Assembly: GCA_050043005.1 (NCBI GenBank)
Contig: JBHJIZ010000113.1
Location: forward strand, 1-64,000
Reading direction: 5' to 3'
Source of the DNA: Thermohalobaculum sp050043005
GTDB lineage: Bacteria > Pseudomonadota > Alphaproteobacteria > Rhodobacterales > Rhodobacteraceae
DNA length: 64,000 nucleotides
Shown here: positions 9,094-17,520 of the stretch, piece by piece
Layout of the letters: each line of letters starts with the position of its first letter
Numbering within the stretch: position 1 is the stretch's first letter
The notes under the pieces: generated by a model
Databases searched by the model: none
What the model saw: the letters and a program-made list of their open reading frames with translations, nothing else
What the model was told of the DNA's origin: nothing
Position numbers and translations under genes: made by a program

Positions 9094-9711
9094 TTAGGCT
9101 GGTGAGCATTCGGCCAGCCGCGCCACGTAGCGCGCCAGCAGGTCGATCTCGAGGTTCACTTTTGTGCCAGTCGCCGCATCCCGAAGGTTTGTCACCTGCC
9201 AGGTGTGGGGAATGATATTGATACCGAATTCGGTCGCGTCCCCGGTGTCGGAGACCTCGTTCACCGTCAACGAAATGCCATCGATGGTTACGGAGCCCTT
9301 CTGCGCAATGAACCGACCGAGCGCGCGCGACGTTGCGATTGTGAGGCGATGCGAATCTCCTTCGGGTCGCACCTCGGTGACCTCTCCAAGACCGTCGACG
9401 TGCCCCGACACGATGTGACCGCCCAACTCATCACCCAGACGCATCGCCGGTTCTAGGTTCACAGGTGTCCCAATCCCCCAGTCTCCAAGCGTCGTCTTGG
9501 ACCGGGTTTCGCCCGAGGCATCGACTTCGAACCAATTCTGCGACCCGCTCTCTCCCTTCGCAACAACCGTTAAGCAGACGCCGTTGCACGAGATCGATGC
9601 GCCAATTTCAATCAAGGTCAAATCGCGCGCACAGCTCAGGCGGATCTTCGTGTCGCCTTGCCTATGAATTGCCATCACCTCGCCGACTTCGCGCACGATT
9701 CCTGTAAACAT
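9094..9711 (-). CDS. ribE: Riboflavin synthase, alpha subunit
   Basis: The enzyme dismutates two 6,7-dimethyl-8-ribityllumazine molecules to riboflavin. The 205-residue protein shows the two homologous lumazine-binding halves: it begins MFTGIV, has CNGVCLTV in the first half, and has GGHIVSGHVDG at the junction with the second half (SVTIDGISLTVNEV). ATG 9711 is preferred over the ATG three codons upstream because MFTGIV is the near-universal family start. It is separated from ribD by the capsule genes on the opposite strand. I see no FMN riboswitch-like sequence upstream. Confidence 0.95.
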   Translation of the reverse strand: MFTGIVREVGEVMAIHRQGDTKIRLSCARDLTLIEIGASISCNGVCLTVVAKGESGSQNWFEVDASGETRSKTTLGDWGIGTPVNLEPAMRLGDELGGHIVSGHVDGLGEVTEVRPEGDSHRLTIATSRALGRFIAQKGSVTIDGISLTVNEVSDTGDATEFGINIIPHTWQVTNLRDAATGTKVNLEIDLLARYVARLAECSPA

Positions 9712-9865
9712 TTCGCTCAAGTCTCCCTATAGTCGGCTTAAGACCGAATATAAGGTGCTGCCGGGCGGAACAAGCCGGGATCGTTAACAGATTCCTCACA
9801 TCGACGGCGCTAGACAGAACAGGTCGTCGTTGGAACAGGCGGGTTGCGAGCGGAACGTGGCACAG

Positions 9866-11176
9866 ATGTCGAATGCCGAAAGCAGGGTCTTTCTGTTCTT
9901 GCAAGGGCCGCACGGTCCGTTCTTCCGCCAGTTGGCGCAGGCACTGTCGACCTGCGGCGCGACCGTTCTGCGGGTCGCATTCAATGCTTCGGACGAATCC
10001 GAATGGCGCATGGCCGGAGCGTTGCTTCGCTTCTCCGGCGATCCCGTGCATTTCGACGAGTGGCTTATCCAGCGGATAGATGCGCACCGTGTCACGGATG
10101 TCGTTGTCTATGGCGATACCCGTCCAATTCACCGGAAAGCGTTGGAAATCGCCCGGGCACGGAGCCTCACGACCCATTGCTTTGAAGAAGGCTACATTCG
10201 GCCGAGCTGGATCACTTACGAGCGCGATGGCACCAACGCGAACTCCCGTGTCATGTCGATCAGCTTGCCACGCATGGCCCAGGCGCTCGGTGCAGCGGAT
10301 GAGCCGGACGCCGAGCTCCCGGCGACCTGGGGCGACTACAGGCAACACCTCTGGCATTCGGCGCTTTATCATGCGCGTTGCCTGTTGCCGAATGGCCGGT
10401 ATGGGCAATTTCGTGGCCACCGCGACGAGTCGCTTTTGCGCGAGTGCAGTTGGTACTGGTCACGGGCCGCCAAGGCGCCATGGATCTGGCTTTGGCGATC
10501 GTTGCGCCAGTGGATGCTTTTACGGTCCGACAAAGCATTCCACCTTGTCCTGCTGCAATTGTCCTTCGACGCATCGATGCAAGAGCATTCGGATTTCGAC
10601 ACCACATCGGAATTTGTCGAGAGAGTCATAGACGCATTCGCCGAAGGTGCCGCCCCGGACGAATATCTGGTGCTCAAAGCCCATCCGTTCGAAGATGGTC
10701 GGGAACGCCTGGGCGCCGTTATTCGCGATGTTGCGCAGGACCTGGGTGTCGGCAAACGCGTCATCTTCATCGACGGTGGCAAGAAGCTTGCTCAGTTGTT
10801 GGATCGTGCGCGCACAGCCATCATGGTAAATTCCACCGCTGCGCAGCAGGCGCTCTGGCGCGGTCTTCCCGTTGCGGCGCTGGGTCGGGCGATCTACAAG
10901 AAGCCGGGATTGGTCTCGGAGCAGGCACTGGTCAGCTTTCTGAGACATCCGCGCCGCCCGGACCTGAGATCGTACTGGCTGTTCCGTCAGTTCCTGATGG
11001 AAACGAGCCAAATCAACGGGTCCTTCTACGCAAAGCCTGGAATCGATCGTGCGCTTGCGACTCTGCCTAGGATCATGCTCGATCCACGCGATCCATATGA
11101 TGTGGTGCTTGGGGAGCCGGACATGGGTTCCCTTGTGAAAGTGGCACCCGGTCCGACATTGATCGCAACCGGCTGA
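9866..11176 (+). CDS. kpsS: Capsule polysaccharide Kdo transferase, KpsS-like
   Basis: KpsS-type enzymes add the first beta-Kdo to phosphatidylglycerol to start the capsule lipid linker. The 436-residue protein has the family pattern: VFLFLQGPHGPFFRQLAQAL near the N-terminus, FEEGYIRPSWIT at about residue 103, LVLKAHPFEDG in the C-terminal half, and VNSTAAQQAL near the sugar-nucleotide site. ATG 9866 is used; a TTG at 9830 is in frame but has no better ribosome binding site. An export lipoprotein gene and kpsC follow on the same strand, so the three form a capsule locus. The family is clear; the acceptor here is inferred. Confidence 0.88.
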   Translation: MSNAESRVFLFLQGPHGPFFRQLAQALSTCGATVLRVAFNASDESEWRMAGALLRFSGDPVHFDEWLIQRIDAHRVTDVVVYGDTRPIHRKALEIARARSLTTHCFEEGYIRPSWITYERDGTNANSRVMSISLPRMAQALGAADEPDAELPATWGDYRQHLWHSALYHARCLLPNGRYGQFRGHRDESLLRECSWYWSRAAKAPWIWLWRSLRQWMLLRSDKAFHLVLLQLSFDASMQEHSDFDTTSEFVERVIDAFAEGAAPDEYLVLKAHPFEDGRERLGAVIRDVAQDLGVGKRVIFIDGGKKLAQLLDRARTAIMVNSTAAQQALWRGLPVAALGRAIYKKPGLVSEQALVSFLRHPRRPDLRSYWLFRQFLMETSQINGSFYAKPGIDRALATLPRIMLDPRDPYDVVLGEPDMGSLVKVAPGPTLIATG

Positions 11177-11202
11177 CTTTGCCGGAAGGGGCGCGTTAAT
11201 AT

Positions 11203-11233
11203 TTCTGGACAACACCCTAGGAACACTCCAGAA
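11203..11233. promoter_or_regulatory. Short inverted repeat before the capsule export gene
   Basis: TTCTGGA (11203-11209) and TCCAGAA (11227-11233) form a perfect 7-bp inverted repeat with a 17-base spacer in the gap between the kpsS and export lipoprotein genes. It could be an operator or a small hairpin; no T-tract follows. Confidence 0.25.
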
Positions 11234-11317
11234 ACTGCGTTAATGTCGCCCCAATCTGAAACGCCCGCGCCTGAATTGTCATCAGGCGGGACAGGGGGGG
11301 CGAGAAGGAGCTTGGGG

Positions 11318-12448
11318 ATGTCGTTCTTCCGACCGGTCGTACGACTGTTGATCAGTCTTTCGGTGCTCGTGGCACTTGCCGCATGTGGCCTGCCGCGAAC
11401 CGGGCCGTATTACGAAGAACTGACAGATGCGGAGCAAGACGCGGATTACGGTTTCCACGTCCTTCCGCTCACGCCGGATATTGCACGGATCACACGGGTG
11501 GACGAGGCGACGGGCTTTTCGGTCGGTTTCATCAACCGTCCGGCAGAGGCTGTTTATACCCTGGCCACCGGAGACGTTCTCTCGATCACGGTCTGGGAGA
11601 ATATCGATGAAGGTCTTCTGAACCCCGCCGGGATTGGCGCGACGCCACTGCCGAGTGTCCGGGTGGACGAAACAGGCAGAGTTTTTGTGCCGTATATCGG
11701 GCCAATCCGGGCTGCTGGGCGCACCGAGAGCCAGTTGCGCCAACGCATCCAGGCCGCACTTGCCGAGAAGACCCTGAACCCGCAGGTGAATCTCTACCGC
11801 GTCGAAGCCAACGGGCGCCAAGTCTCCATTCAAGGCGTTATAAACGCGCCCGGTCTTTACCCTATCGAGCCGCCGACAACGCATATTCTGCCAATGATGG
11901 CGCGCGCTGGCGGGGTGAGCATCGACCCGGAAGTGGTGCGTTTGAAACTGCGCCGTGGCCAGATCCAGGGCGAAATCTGGCTTCAGGATCTCTACGACGA
12001 GCCGCGCAACGATGTACATCTGCTTAGCGGGGATGCGATCATTGCCGAGCGTGATCGTCGGATATTTACCGCACTTGGCGCCGTCAATCGTTCGGCGACC
12101 GTGCAATTCCCGACACGCGATGTATCGGTGATCCGCGCTCTTGGTACGGTCGGAGGGTTGTCGGACCAGACCGCTGATCCAACGGGCGTCTTCCTGTTCC
12201 GTGAGGAACCCGAGGAGATCGCAAAGCGCCTGCTGCCCGGTCAGGAGATCACGGGCCCTCAACGCATGGCCTATATCGTCGACTTCACACAGCCTGCCGG
12301 CCTGTTCCTGGCGCGCGATTTCATGATGCGGGACGGCGATACGATCTACGTAACCACCGCGCCGTTCGTTCGCTGGCTGAAGATCCTGCAGGCGATCTCT
12401 CCTCTTGTGAACTTCGCCGGGTCAACACGTTCTTTGGGCGGCTTCTGA
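11318..12448 (+). CDS. Polysaccharide export outer-membrane lipoprotein (Wza/KpsD type)
   Basis: This 376-residue protein would form the outer-membrane channel for capsule export. It starts with a lipoprotein signal (basic residues, hydrophobic stretch, lipobox LAAC with Cys23). A poly-export domain follows (about 95-180, with ATGDVLSITVWE and GRVFVPYIGPI), then SLBB-type repeats (ISIQGVINAPGLYPI-like and FTALGAVNRSATVQF). AAGGAG seven bases before ATG 11318 fixes the start; an in-frame ATG at 11243 would bury the signal peptide behind 25 residues. It lies between kpsS-like and kpsC-like genes. No partner ABC transporter or Wzc/KpsE gene is in the window. Confidence 0.9.
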   Translation: MSFFRPVVRLLISLSVLVALAACGLPRTGPYYEELTDAEQDADYGFHVLPLTPDIARITRVDEATGFSVGFINRPAEAVYTLATGDVLSITVWENIDEGLLNPAGIGATPLPSVRVDETGRVFVPYIGPIRAAGRTESQLRQRIQAALAEKTLNPQVNLYRVEANGRQVSIQGVINAPGLYPIEPPTTHILPMMARAGGVSIDPEVVRLKLRRGQIQGEIWLQDLYDEPRNDVHLLSGDAIIAERDRRIFTALGAVNRSATVQFPTRDVSVIRALGTVGGLSDQTADPTGVFLFREEPEEIAKRLLPGQEITGPQRMAYIVDFTQPAGLFLARDFMMRDGDTIYVTTAPFVRWLKILQAISPLVNFAGSTRSLGGF

Positions 12449-12495
12449 GGCGAGCCGCCACAGCAGCGTTCGAAACACCGCCAGGCGGCGACGCA

Positions 12496-14493
12496 GTGCG
12501 ACGCCTGTGCGTCGCTTCACTTGGATTTGCCCAGCAACCTTGGCTGACCAGAATGCTGCGTGCAGCGGGTTGGCAGACAGCGTTTGGAGTTCCGCGACCC
12601 TCTGAAGGCGATGCCGTCGGTGTGTGGGGGCGAAAGCCAGTCTCGAAACGGGGCCGCTGGCTCGCACGCAGAACCGGCGCACCTCTGATTACAATCGAAG
12701 ATGGATTTCTGCGGTCGGTGTATCCGGGGCAGTCCAGATATCCCCCGCTATCGCTCATCCTGGATGACATTGGCATCTATTACGATGCAACACAGCCTTC
12801 CCGGTTGGAAAACCTGTTGAACGACGGCGTTCCGGGGGCTGAGATGCTCGATCGCGCACGATCTGCGATCGCACTGTTGCGAGATCAAAAACTCTCGAAA
12901 TATACGCCGCCAGCATCCGATTGGACGGTCGAGCCGGGATATGTCCTTGTGATCGATCAGACACGCGGAGATGCTTCAATCCCGGGCGCGCTGGCGGACG
13001 AAGAAACTTTCCGCCGGATGCTTTTGGCGGCCCGGTTCGAGACTCCCGGCCAGCGCATCGTGGTCAAGTCTCACCCGGAAGTCGTCATGGGCCGCAAGCG
13101 CGGTCATCTTGGCTCTGCCGACCTGAGCTCTGGCGAGGTGTTGGCCGACAAAGTTGCAAACCCGTGGGACGTGATCAAAGGTGCGCGCGTCGTATACACA
13201 GTTAGCTCGCAGATTGGCTATGAAGCGATCCTTAGCGGAAAGCGGGTGCGTACCTTTGGCGCGGCGTTCTACGCAGGTTGGGGGCTGAGCGAAGCCGAAA
13301 TCTCCACAGCGCGCAGATCGGTCACTCACACTGCCGAAAGCCTGTTCGCCGTGTGTCACCTGACTTATCCGGTTTATTTCGATCCGTGGCGGGTTCAGAT
13401 CTGTCGTTTCGAGGATGCCGTCGACGCTCTGAACCTGTTCCGCCGGGTTGAGTCTGCTACAGGAGAGTGTACCGGAGATGTCGTTTCCGGTGCGCGTTTA
13501 TGGAAGAGGCGCAACATCGCGCGGTTTCTGCCTGAGCATGGCAATCCACCCCGGTTCAGCAACACGCATGCCGCTGCTCAGGAGATTTCAAGAGCACAGA
13601 AGCGACGATTGTGGATCTGGGGCGCACGCCCGTCGGACGCAAAGGGCATCGAACCCGGTTGCATCGAGGATGGGTTTATCAGGTCGATTGGTCTTGGGGC
13701 CGAGTTGACCCAGGCAGCGTCGCTGGTTCTCGATCGTTCTGGAATTTACTTTGACCCTAGTGGCCCATCGGATCTTGAGACCCTCATTTCCGAAGCTGCA
13801 GGTGGGCGAGCCGATGAGCCTCGCGCGCGCAATCTGATTGCTTCAATCGTGTCCGCGCGGCTTTCGAAATACAATACTGGCAATCCACAAACGGAGCAAA
13901 CGCGTACGGGACGCGTGATCCTCGTTCCCGGACAGGTCGAGGATGATGCCTCGATCCAGCTCGGTACCTCGAGCGTGCGAACGAATCTCGATCTGCTGCG
14001 GACCGCACGTGATGGCAATCCGAACGCGTGGCTGATCTATAAGCCGCACCCGGACGTGGAAGCAGGGCTTAGAACAGGCGCAATCGCTCAGGACGCTGCG
14101 AAGACCCTCGCAAACGAAGTCTCGCACCGGACTTCGGCTGCGGATTTGCTCGAGACTGTTGACGAGGTATGGACCATGACGTCACTGATCGGGTTTGAAG
14201 CGCTCTTGCGTGGCTTGCCCGTGACTTGCCTTGGCGCACCGTTCTACGCTGGATGGGGGCTCACCAAGGATCTTGGCGACGTTCCAGCGCGGCGAAGTGC
14301 CAAGCCGACACTCGAACAACTGGTCTGGGCCACCTTGATTGCCTATCCAAGATATGTTGATCCGGTTAGCGGCTTGGTGTGCCGTCCGGAGCTTGTCATC
14401 GAGCGTTTTGCGCAAGGTCTCGGTCCGGCACGCGCCACCTGGCTTTCAAAACTGCAAGCCTTGTTCGCGAGCCAGCCGTGGATCTGGCGTTGA
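12496..14493 (+). CDS. kpsC: Capsule polysaccharide Kdo transferase, KpsC-like (duplicated modules)
   Basis: KpsC extends the poly-Kdo linker of lipid-anchored capsules. The 665-residue protein is an internal duplication. The first half has RSVYPGQSRYPPLSLILDD, GIYYDA, VKSHPEV and FYAGWGLSEAE; the second half repeats these as RSIGLGAELTQAASLVLDR, GIYFDP, YKPHPDV and FYAGWGLTKDL. This matches the dual glycosyltransferase modules of the family. The GTG start at 12496 has no strong ribosome binding site and lies 47 bases after the export gene. It converges on ribD, with 11 bases between stops. Confidence 0.9.
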   Translation: MRRLCVASLGFAQQPWLTRMLRAAGWQTAFGVPRPSEGDAVGVWGRKPVSKRGRWLARRTGAPLITIEDGFLRSVYPGQSRYPPLSLILDDIGIYYDATQPSRLENLLNDGVPGAEMLDRARSAIALLRDQKLSKYTPPASDWTVEPGYVLVIDQTRGDASIPGALADEETFRRMLLAARFETPGQRIVVKSHPEVVMGRKRGHLGSADLSSGEVLADKVANPWDVIKGARVVYTVSSQIGYEAILSGKRVRTFGAAFYAGWGLSEAEISTARRSVTHTAESLFAVCHLTYPVYFDPWRVQICRFEDAVDALNLFRRVESATGECTGDVVSGARLWKRRNIARFLPEHGNPPRFSNTHAAAQEISRAQKRRLWIWGARPSDAKGIEPGCIEDGFIRSIGLGAELTQAASLVLDRSGIYFDPSGPSDLETLISEAAGGRADEPRARNLIASIVSARLSKYNTGNPQTEQTRTGRVILVPGQVEDDASIQLGTSSVRTNLDLLRTARDGNPNAWLIYKPHPDVEAGLRTGAIAQDAAKTLANEVSHRTSAADLLETVDEVWTMTSLIGFEALLRGLPVTCLGAPFYAGWGLTKDLGDVPARRSAKPTLEQLVWATLIAYPRYVDPVSGLVCRPELVIERFAQGLGPARATWLSKLQALFASQPWIWR

Positions 14494-14504
14494 AGACTGC
14501 CCGA

Positions 14505-15605
14505 TCAGCGTCGCCAGATTGAAACGGTGTCACGGCCGATGGCCTCGACATCCACCAATCTGAGCCTTGGTGCCAGATCGAGTGCGTCCAGGCCAAAGCC
14601 GCGCACCGAGGGTGTTCCGTCGCCACCGATCACGCATCCAGCCTGAAACAGGACGAGTTCGTCGACCAAGTCGCCCGATAACAGAGCGGCTGCCAAACTG
14701 CCTCCGCCCTCGCAGAGCAACCGCGTGAGCCCAATCTTCTGCGCAACAATTCGCAAGGCTTTGTGAAGGTCGAGGACTCCGCCAGTCTCGGGAACTTCTG
14801 AAGTTTCCACTTTCGCAGCGGTCAGCGCATCGATCCGCGCTGGATCGGCGGAGCTGCGATGAAGAAAAATTGTGGGAAACTTGTCCGCACTCCGTACAAG
14901 ACGACTTGTCAGATCCACCGACAAAGACCCGTCCAGAACGATCCGAACGGGTGACCTGAAGGTCAGTCCCAGATCGCGCACATCGAGCATCGGATTGTCG
15001 GCACGTGCTGTTCCCGCACCAATCATGACCGCGTCCGCCTGCGCGCGCATCATGTGCACGCGCCGTCGTGCCTCGGGTCCGGTGATCCAACGACTCTCGC
15101 CCGTACGCGTCGCAATCCGGCCATCCAGCGTTGTGGCTAGTTTCAGCACGACGTAAGGGCGCGAGCGTTCGATGCGCGACAGGAAACCGGCATTCACGGC
15201 TCGCGCGGCACCGTCCATAAGTCCGACATCGACTTTGACACCACCGTCCCGAAGCTTTGCGAAACCTCGGCCGGAGACCCGGGGATCCGGGTCTTGTAGA
15301 GGACAAACGACGCGTCGTATGCCCGCCGCGATCAAGGCGTTCGCGCAAGGCGGGGTCTGACCGTGATGTGCGCAGGGTTCCAGAGTAACATAGGCGGTTG
15401 CGCCCGAACTGCCCCCGAAACGTTCGTTGGCTTGCGCGAGGGCCGCGGTCTCTGCATGCGGGCGCCCGCCGTATGCAGTGACGCCGCGCCCAAGCACTAT
15501 GCCGTCACGCACCAGAACTGCAGCCACGGCGGGATTGGGCCAGGTCTGTCCAACGGCACGTCGTGCCAGCGCGAGCGCGCTCGCCATCCAGCGCCCGTCA
15601 TCCAA
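14505..15605 (-). CDS. ribD: Bifunctional riboflavin deaminase/reductase RibD
   Basis: RibD deaminates and then reduces the pyrimidine intermediate of riboflavin synthesis. The 366-residue protein has the N-terminal zinc deaminase domain with HAE (His50, Glu52) and PCAHHGQTPPC (Cys78, Cys87), and a C-terminal reductase domain starting near VLKLATTLDGRIAT and including the CEGGGSLAAALL nucleotide loop. It lies five bases after the nrdR stop in the common nrdR-ribD order, so the two are probably co-transcribed. Confidence 0.96.
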   Translation of the reverse strand: MDDGRWMASALALARRAVGQTWPNPAVAAVLVRDGIVLGRGVTAYGGRPHAETAALAQANERFGGSSGATAYVTLEPCAHHGQTPPCANALIAAGIRRVVCPLQDPDPRVSGRGFAKLRDGGVKVDVGLMDGAARAVNAGFLSRIERSRPYVVLKLATTLDGRIATRTGESRWITGPEARRRVHMMRAQADAVMIGAGTARADNPMLDVRDLGLTFRSPVRIVLDGSLSVDLTSRLVRSADKFPTIFLHRSSADPARIDALTAAKVETSEVPETGGVLDLHKALRIVAQKIGLTRLLCEGGGSLAAALLSGDLVDELVLFQAGCVIGGDGTPSVRGFGLDALDLAPRLRLVDVEAIGRDTVSIWRR

Positions 15606-15610
15606 AGATC

Positions 15611-16084
15611 CTATTCCCCGTCGCTGTCCTTGCCACCTGGGCGAAGTTCCGAGACGAACTTGTCGAAGTCGTCGGCGGCTTGAAAGTTCTTGTAGACACT
15701 CGCGAAACGCACGTATGCAACAGTGTCGATCCGGGCCAAAGCATCCATGACGATCTCGCCGATCTTGTCCGACTTCACGTCTGTCTCGCCAGTGCTTTCC
15801 AACCGCCGCACGATACCCGAGATCATTTGTTCGATCCGCTCAGGTTCGACGGGCCGCTTCTGCATCGCGATCCGGATAGATCGAGCAAGCTTGTCCCGAT
15901 CGAAGTCCTCGCGCCGGTTGTTCTTTTTCACCACGACAAGGTCGCGAAGCTGAACGCGTTCGTAAGTTGTGAAGCGGCCCCCGCATGAGGAGCAATACCG
16001 CCTCCGCCGTATGGCCACGTTCTCCTCGGCAGGTCTCGAGTCCTTAACCTGTGTGTCGGAATTTCCGCAAAACGGACAGCGCAT
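15611..16084 (-). CDS. nrdR: Transcriptional repressor NrdR
   Basis: NrdR senses ATP/dATP and represses ribonucleotide reductase genes. The 157-residue protein has the N-terminal zinc ribbon (Cys3, Cys6, Cys31, Cys34) and an ATP-cone (about 49-139, starting VVKKNNRREDFDRDKL). Length and motifs are standard. It is first in the minus-strand nrdR-ribD pair. No ribonucleotide reductase gene is in the window. Confidence 0.97.
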   Translation of the reverse strand: MRCPFCGNSDTQVKDSRPAEENVAIRRRRYCSSCGGRFTTYERVQLRDLVVVKKNNRREDFDRDKLARSIRIAMQKRPVEPERIEQMISGIVRRLESTGETDVKSDKIGEIVMDALARIDTVAYVRFASVYKNFQAADDFDKFVSELRPGGKDSDGE

Positions 16085-16298
16085 CTAGACCTCCGCGGGC
16101 GATCAGGACCATGACTATAGGCACAATGCAAGCCTTTGTGTAGCCCTACTCTCTGGCCTCAATATCTACGCCACACAATGCTGTCACGCGCACTCACCTC
16201 GCCGTGACGCGGTCTCACCATCGCCACGACGAATCTCTAGGTTGCACAGCCTGTCGGTCGGCGAACGGACGCTCGGCCCGGACACAAGGAGACTGATC

Positions 16299-16679
16299 AT
16301 GAAAGCAATCACCGGACTTATGGTGGGCGCGGCCCTGTTCTTCAGCGCTACTGCCGCCTTTGCGGGCGGCGCAGGTAAGGGTAGCTTCACCGGCCTTAGC
16401 AATCACGTCACGAAGGGTGATGTCGAGGTGATACAGACCGCTGATGGCTGGGAGATACACCTGAAGGACAGCTTCTGGTTTGATGGTGCACCGGACCCGC
16501 GCGTTGGCTTCGGCAAGGACGGCAAGTTCGTTGATCCAACGGATTTCGAGCCGCTCCGCGAGAACTCGGGTTCGCAGGTCTACAAGGTTCCGGCCAATAT
16601 AAATCCCGAGGATTTCGACGAGGTCTACATCTGGTGCCGGAAATTCTCGGTTCCCTTGGGCGTCGCAAGTCTCGACTAG
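16299..16679 (+). CDS. DM13 domain secreted protein
   Basis: This 126-residue protein starts with a Sec signal peptide (about 1-22, ending ATAAFA). A single DM13 domain follows: GKGSFTGLSNHVTKGDVEV, then SFWFDGAPDPRVGFGKDG, SGSQVYKVP and a C-terminal EVYIWCRKFSVPLGVASL. DM13 domains are proposed to take part in extracytoplasmic redox chemistry, and the conserved Cys in IWCRKF is present. AAGGAGA stands just before ATG 16299. It is divergent from nrdR and has no obvious functional partner nearby. Confidence 0.82.
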   Translation: MKAITGLMVGAALFFSATAAFAGGAGKGSFTGLSNHVTKGDVEVIQTADGWEIHLKDSFWFDGAPDPRVGFGKDGKFVDPTDFEPLRENSGSQVYKVPANINPEDFDEVYIWCRKFSVPLGVASLD

Positions 16680-16732
16680 GGCCGCCTTTTCGCAAAGCAT
16701 GGCTTCGGCGCTGGTCGGAGCCAGCCGTTTTG

Positions 16733-17002
16733 CTATGGCGTAGGATCCTGCTCACCGCCGCGGCGTTTCTTTCGCGATTTCCCGAACCCAACGCCCGAGT
16801 AATCGTCCCCGCTTTGCGCTGCGGGCGTTCCCTTTCGCCGACCGGACTTCATCAATAGACCACGCACAAGCAACGCCGCAAAAAGCGTCGCGAGCGCCGC
16901 CAGAAAAAACACACCGACCGCATCCAAAAAGTCGGGCTCTGCCCACAGGGTCGAAGCCGCCTGAGGATCGTCCGACGCTGGTACTTCCAAAAACTTAGAC
17001 AT
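16733..17002 (-). CDS. Small single-span membrane protein, unknown function
   Basis: An 89-residue protein with one hydrophobic segment at about residues 27-47 (DAVGVFFLAALATLFAALLV), then a basic, glycine-rich cytoplasmic tail (KSGRRKGTP, SRKKRRGG). I do not recognise a family. It converges with the DM13 gene. The start at 17002 is chosen over an ATG four codons upstream because MSKFLEV looks like a natural N-terminus, but neither has strong support. Confidence 0.5.
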   Translation of the reverse strand: MSKFLEVPASDDPQAASTLWAEPDFLDAVGVFFLAALATLFAALLVRGLLMKSGRRKGTPAAQSGDDYSGVGFGKSRKKRRGGEQDPTP

Positions 17003-17193
17003 GGACAGAAGCACACATCGTCAATGTGGCGATTTTCTGACAGACGCATCTAGAGATAGTTCAAGTCCAATCTACCGCACCTAGCGCGTTGACGGGCTGT
17101 GTCGTAACAAGCCTTTCATGTGGCGCGTCCAGTTGGACTCCGGGCTTACGCCCATGCGATGAGAGCGCCGATCCGGATCATGGGTGACCCGCT

Positions 17194-17520
17194 ATGCTGA
17201 CGATGACCTGCCCATATTGTGGCGCTGTGTGCGAGGAGACCGAGCTGGCTCCCGGCGGTGAGGCGCATCTGACGCGCCACGGACCGGGGTCGAGCGATGA
17301 TGATTTTTCCGGGTACCTGTTTGACCGAAAGAACCCGAAAGGCGTCCATTTTGAGCGTTGGAGACACGCTTTTGGTTGTGGGAAATGGCTCCACGCCGCG
17401 CGCTGCACCGTGACATTGGAAGTCTTTGGCACATACTCCGCTCAGGTCAGTGAACCGCCGGCCGAGATCGTCGCTGCGATCCGGGCGCGCCGTCCCGACT
17501 GGCAACCGGAGGAGGTGTGA
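17194..17520 (+). CDS. soxD: Sarcosine oxidase delta subunit
   Basis: The delta subunit is the small zinc-binding part of heterotetrameric sarcosine oxidase, which demethylates sarcosine to glycine with tetrahydrofolate. The 108-residue protein has the family signature: CPYCG at the N-terminus, PGGEAHLTRHGPGSSD in the middle, and GCGKWLHAARC with the remaining zinc ligands. It is directly followed by soxA with no gap. Normally soxB lies immediately upstream; here no coding sequence is found between this gene and the small membrane protein gene at 16733-17002. Confidence 0.95.
   Translation: MLTMTCPYCGAVCEETELAPGGEAHLTRHGPGSSDDDFSGYLFDRKNPKGVHFERWRHAFGCGKWLHAARCTVTLEVFGTYSAQVSEPPAEIVAAIRARRPDWQPEEV

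Noticed and set aside
9712..9865. FMN riboswitch upstream of ribE
   Set aside because: The conserved FMN-element core sequences were not seen in the 5' region, nor upstream of ribB (35902-36054).
17003..17193. Remnant of soxB upstream of soxD
   Set aside because: I looked for the C-terminal FAD-domain pattern of the beta subunit in all frames of this gap and saw none.
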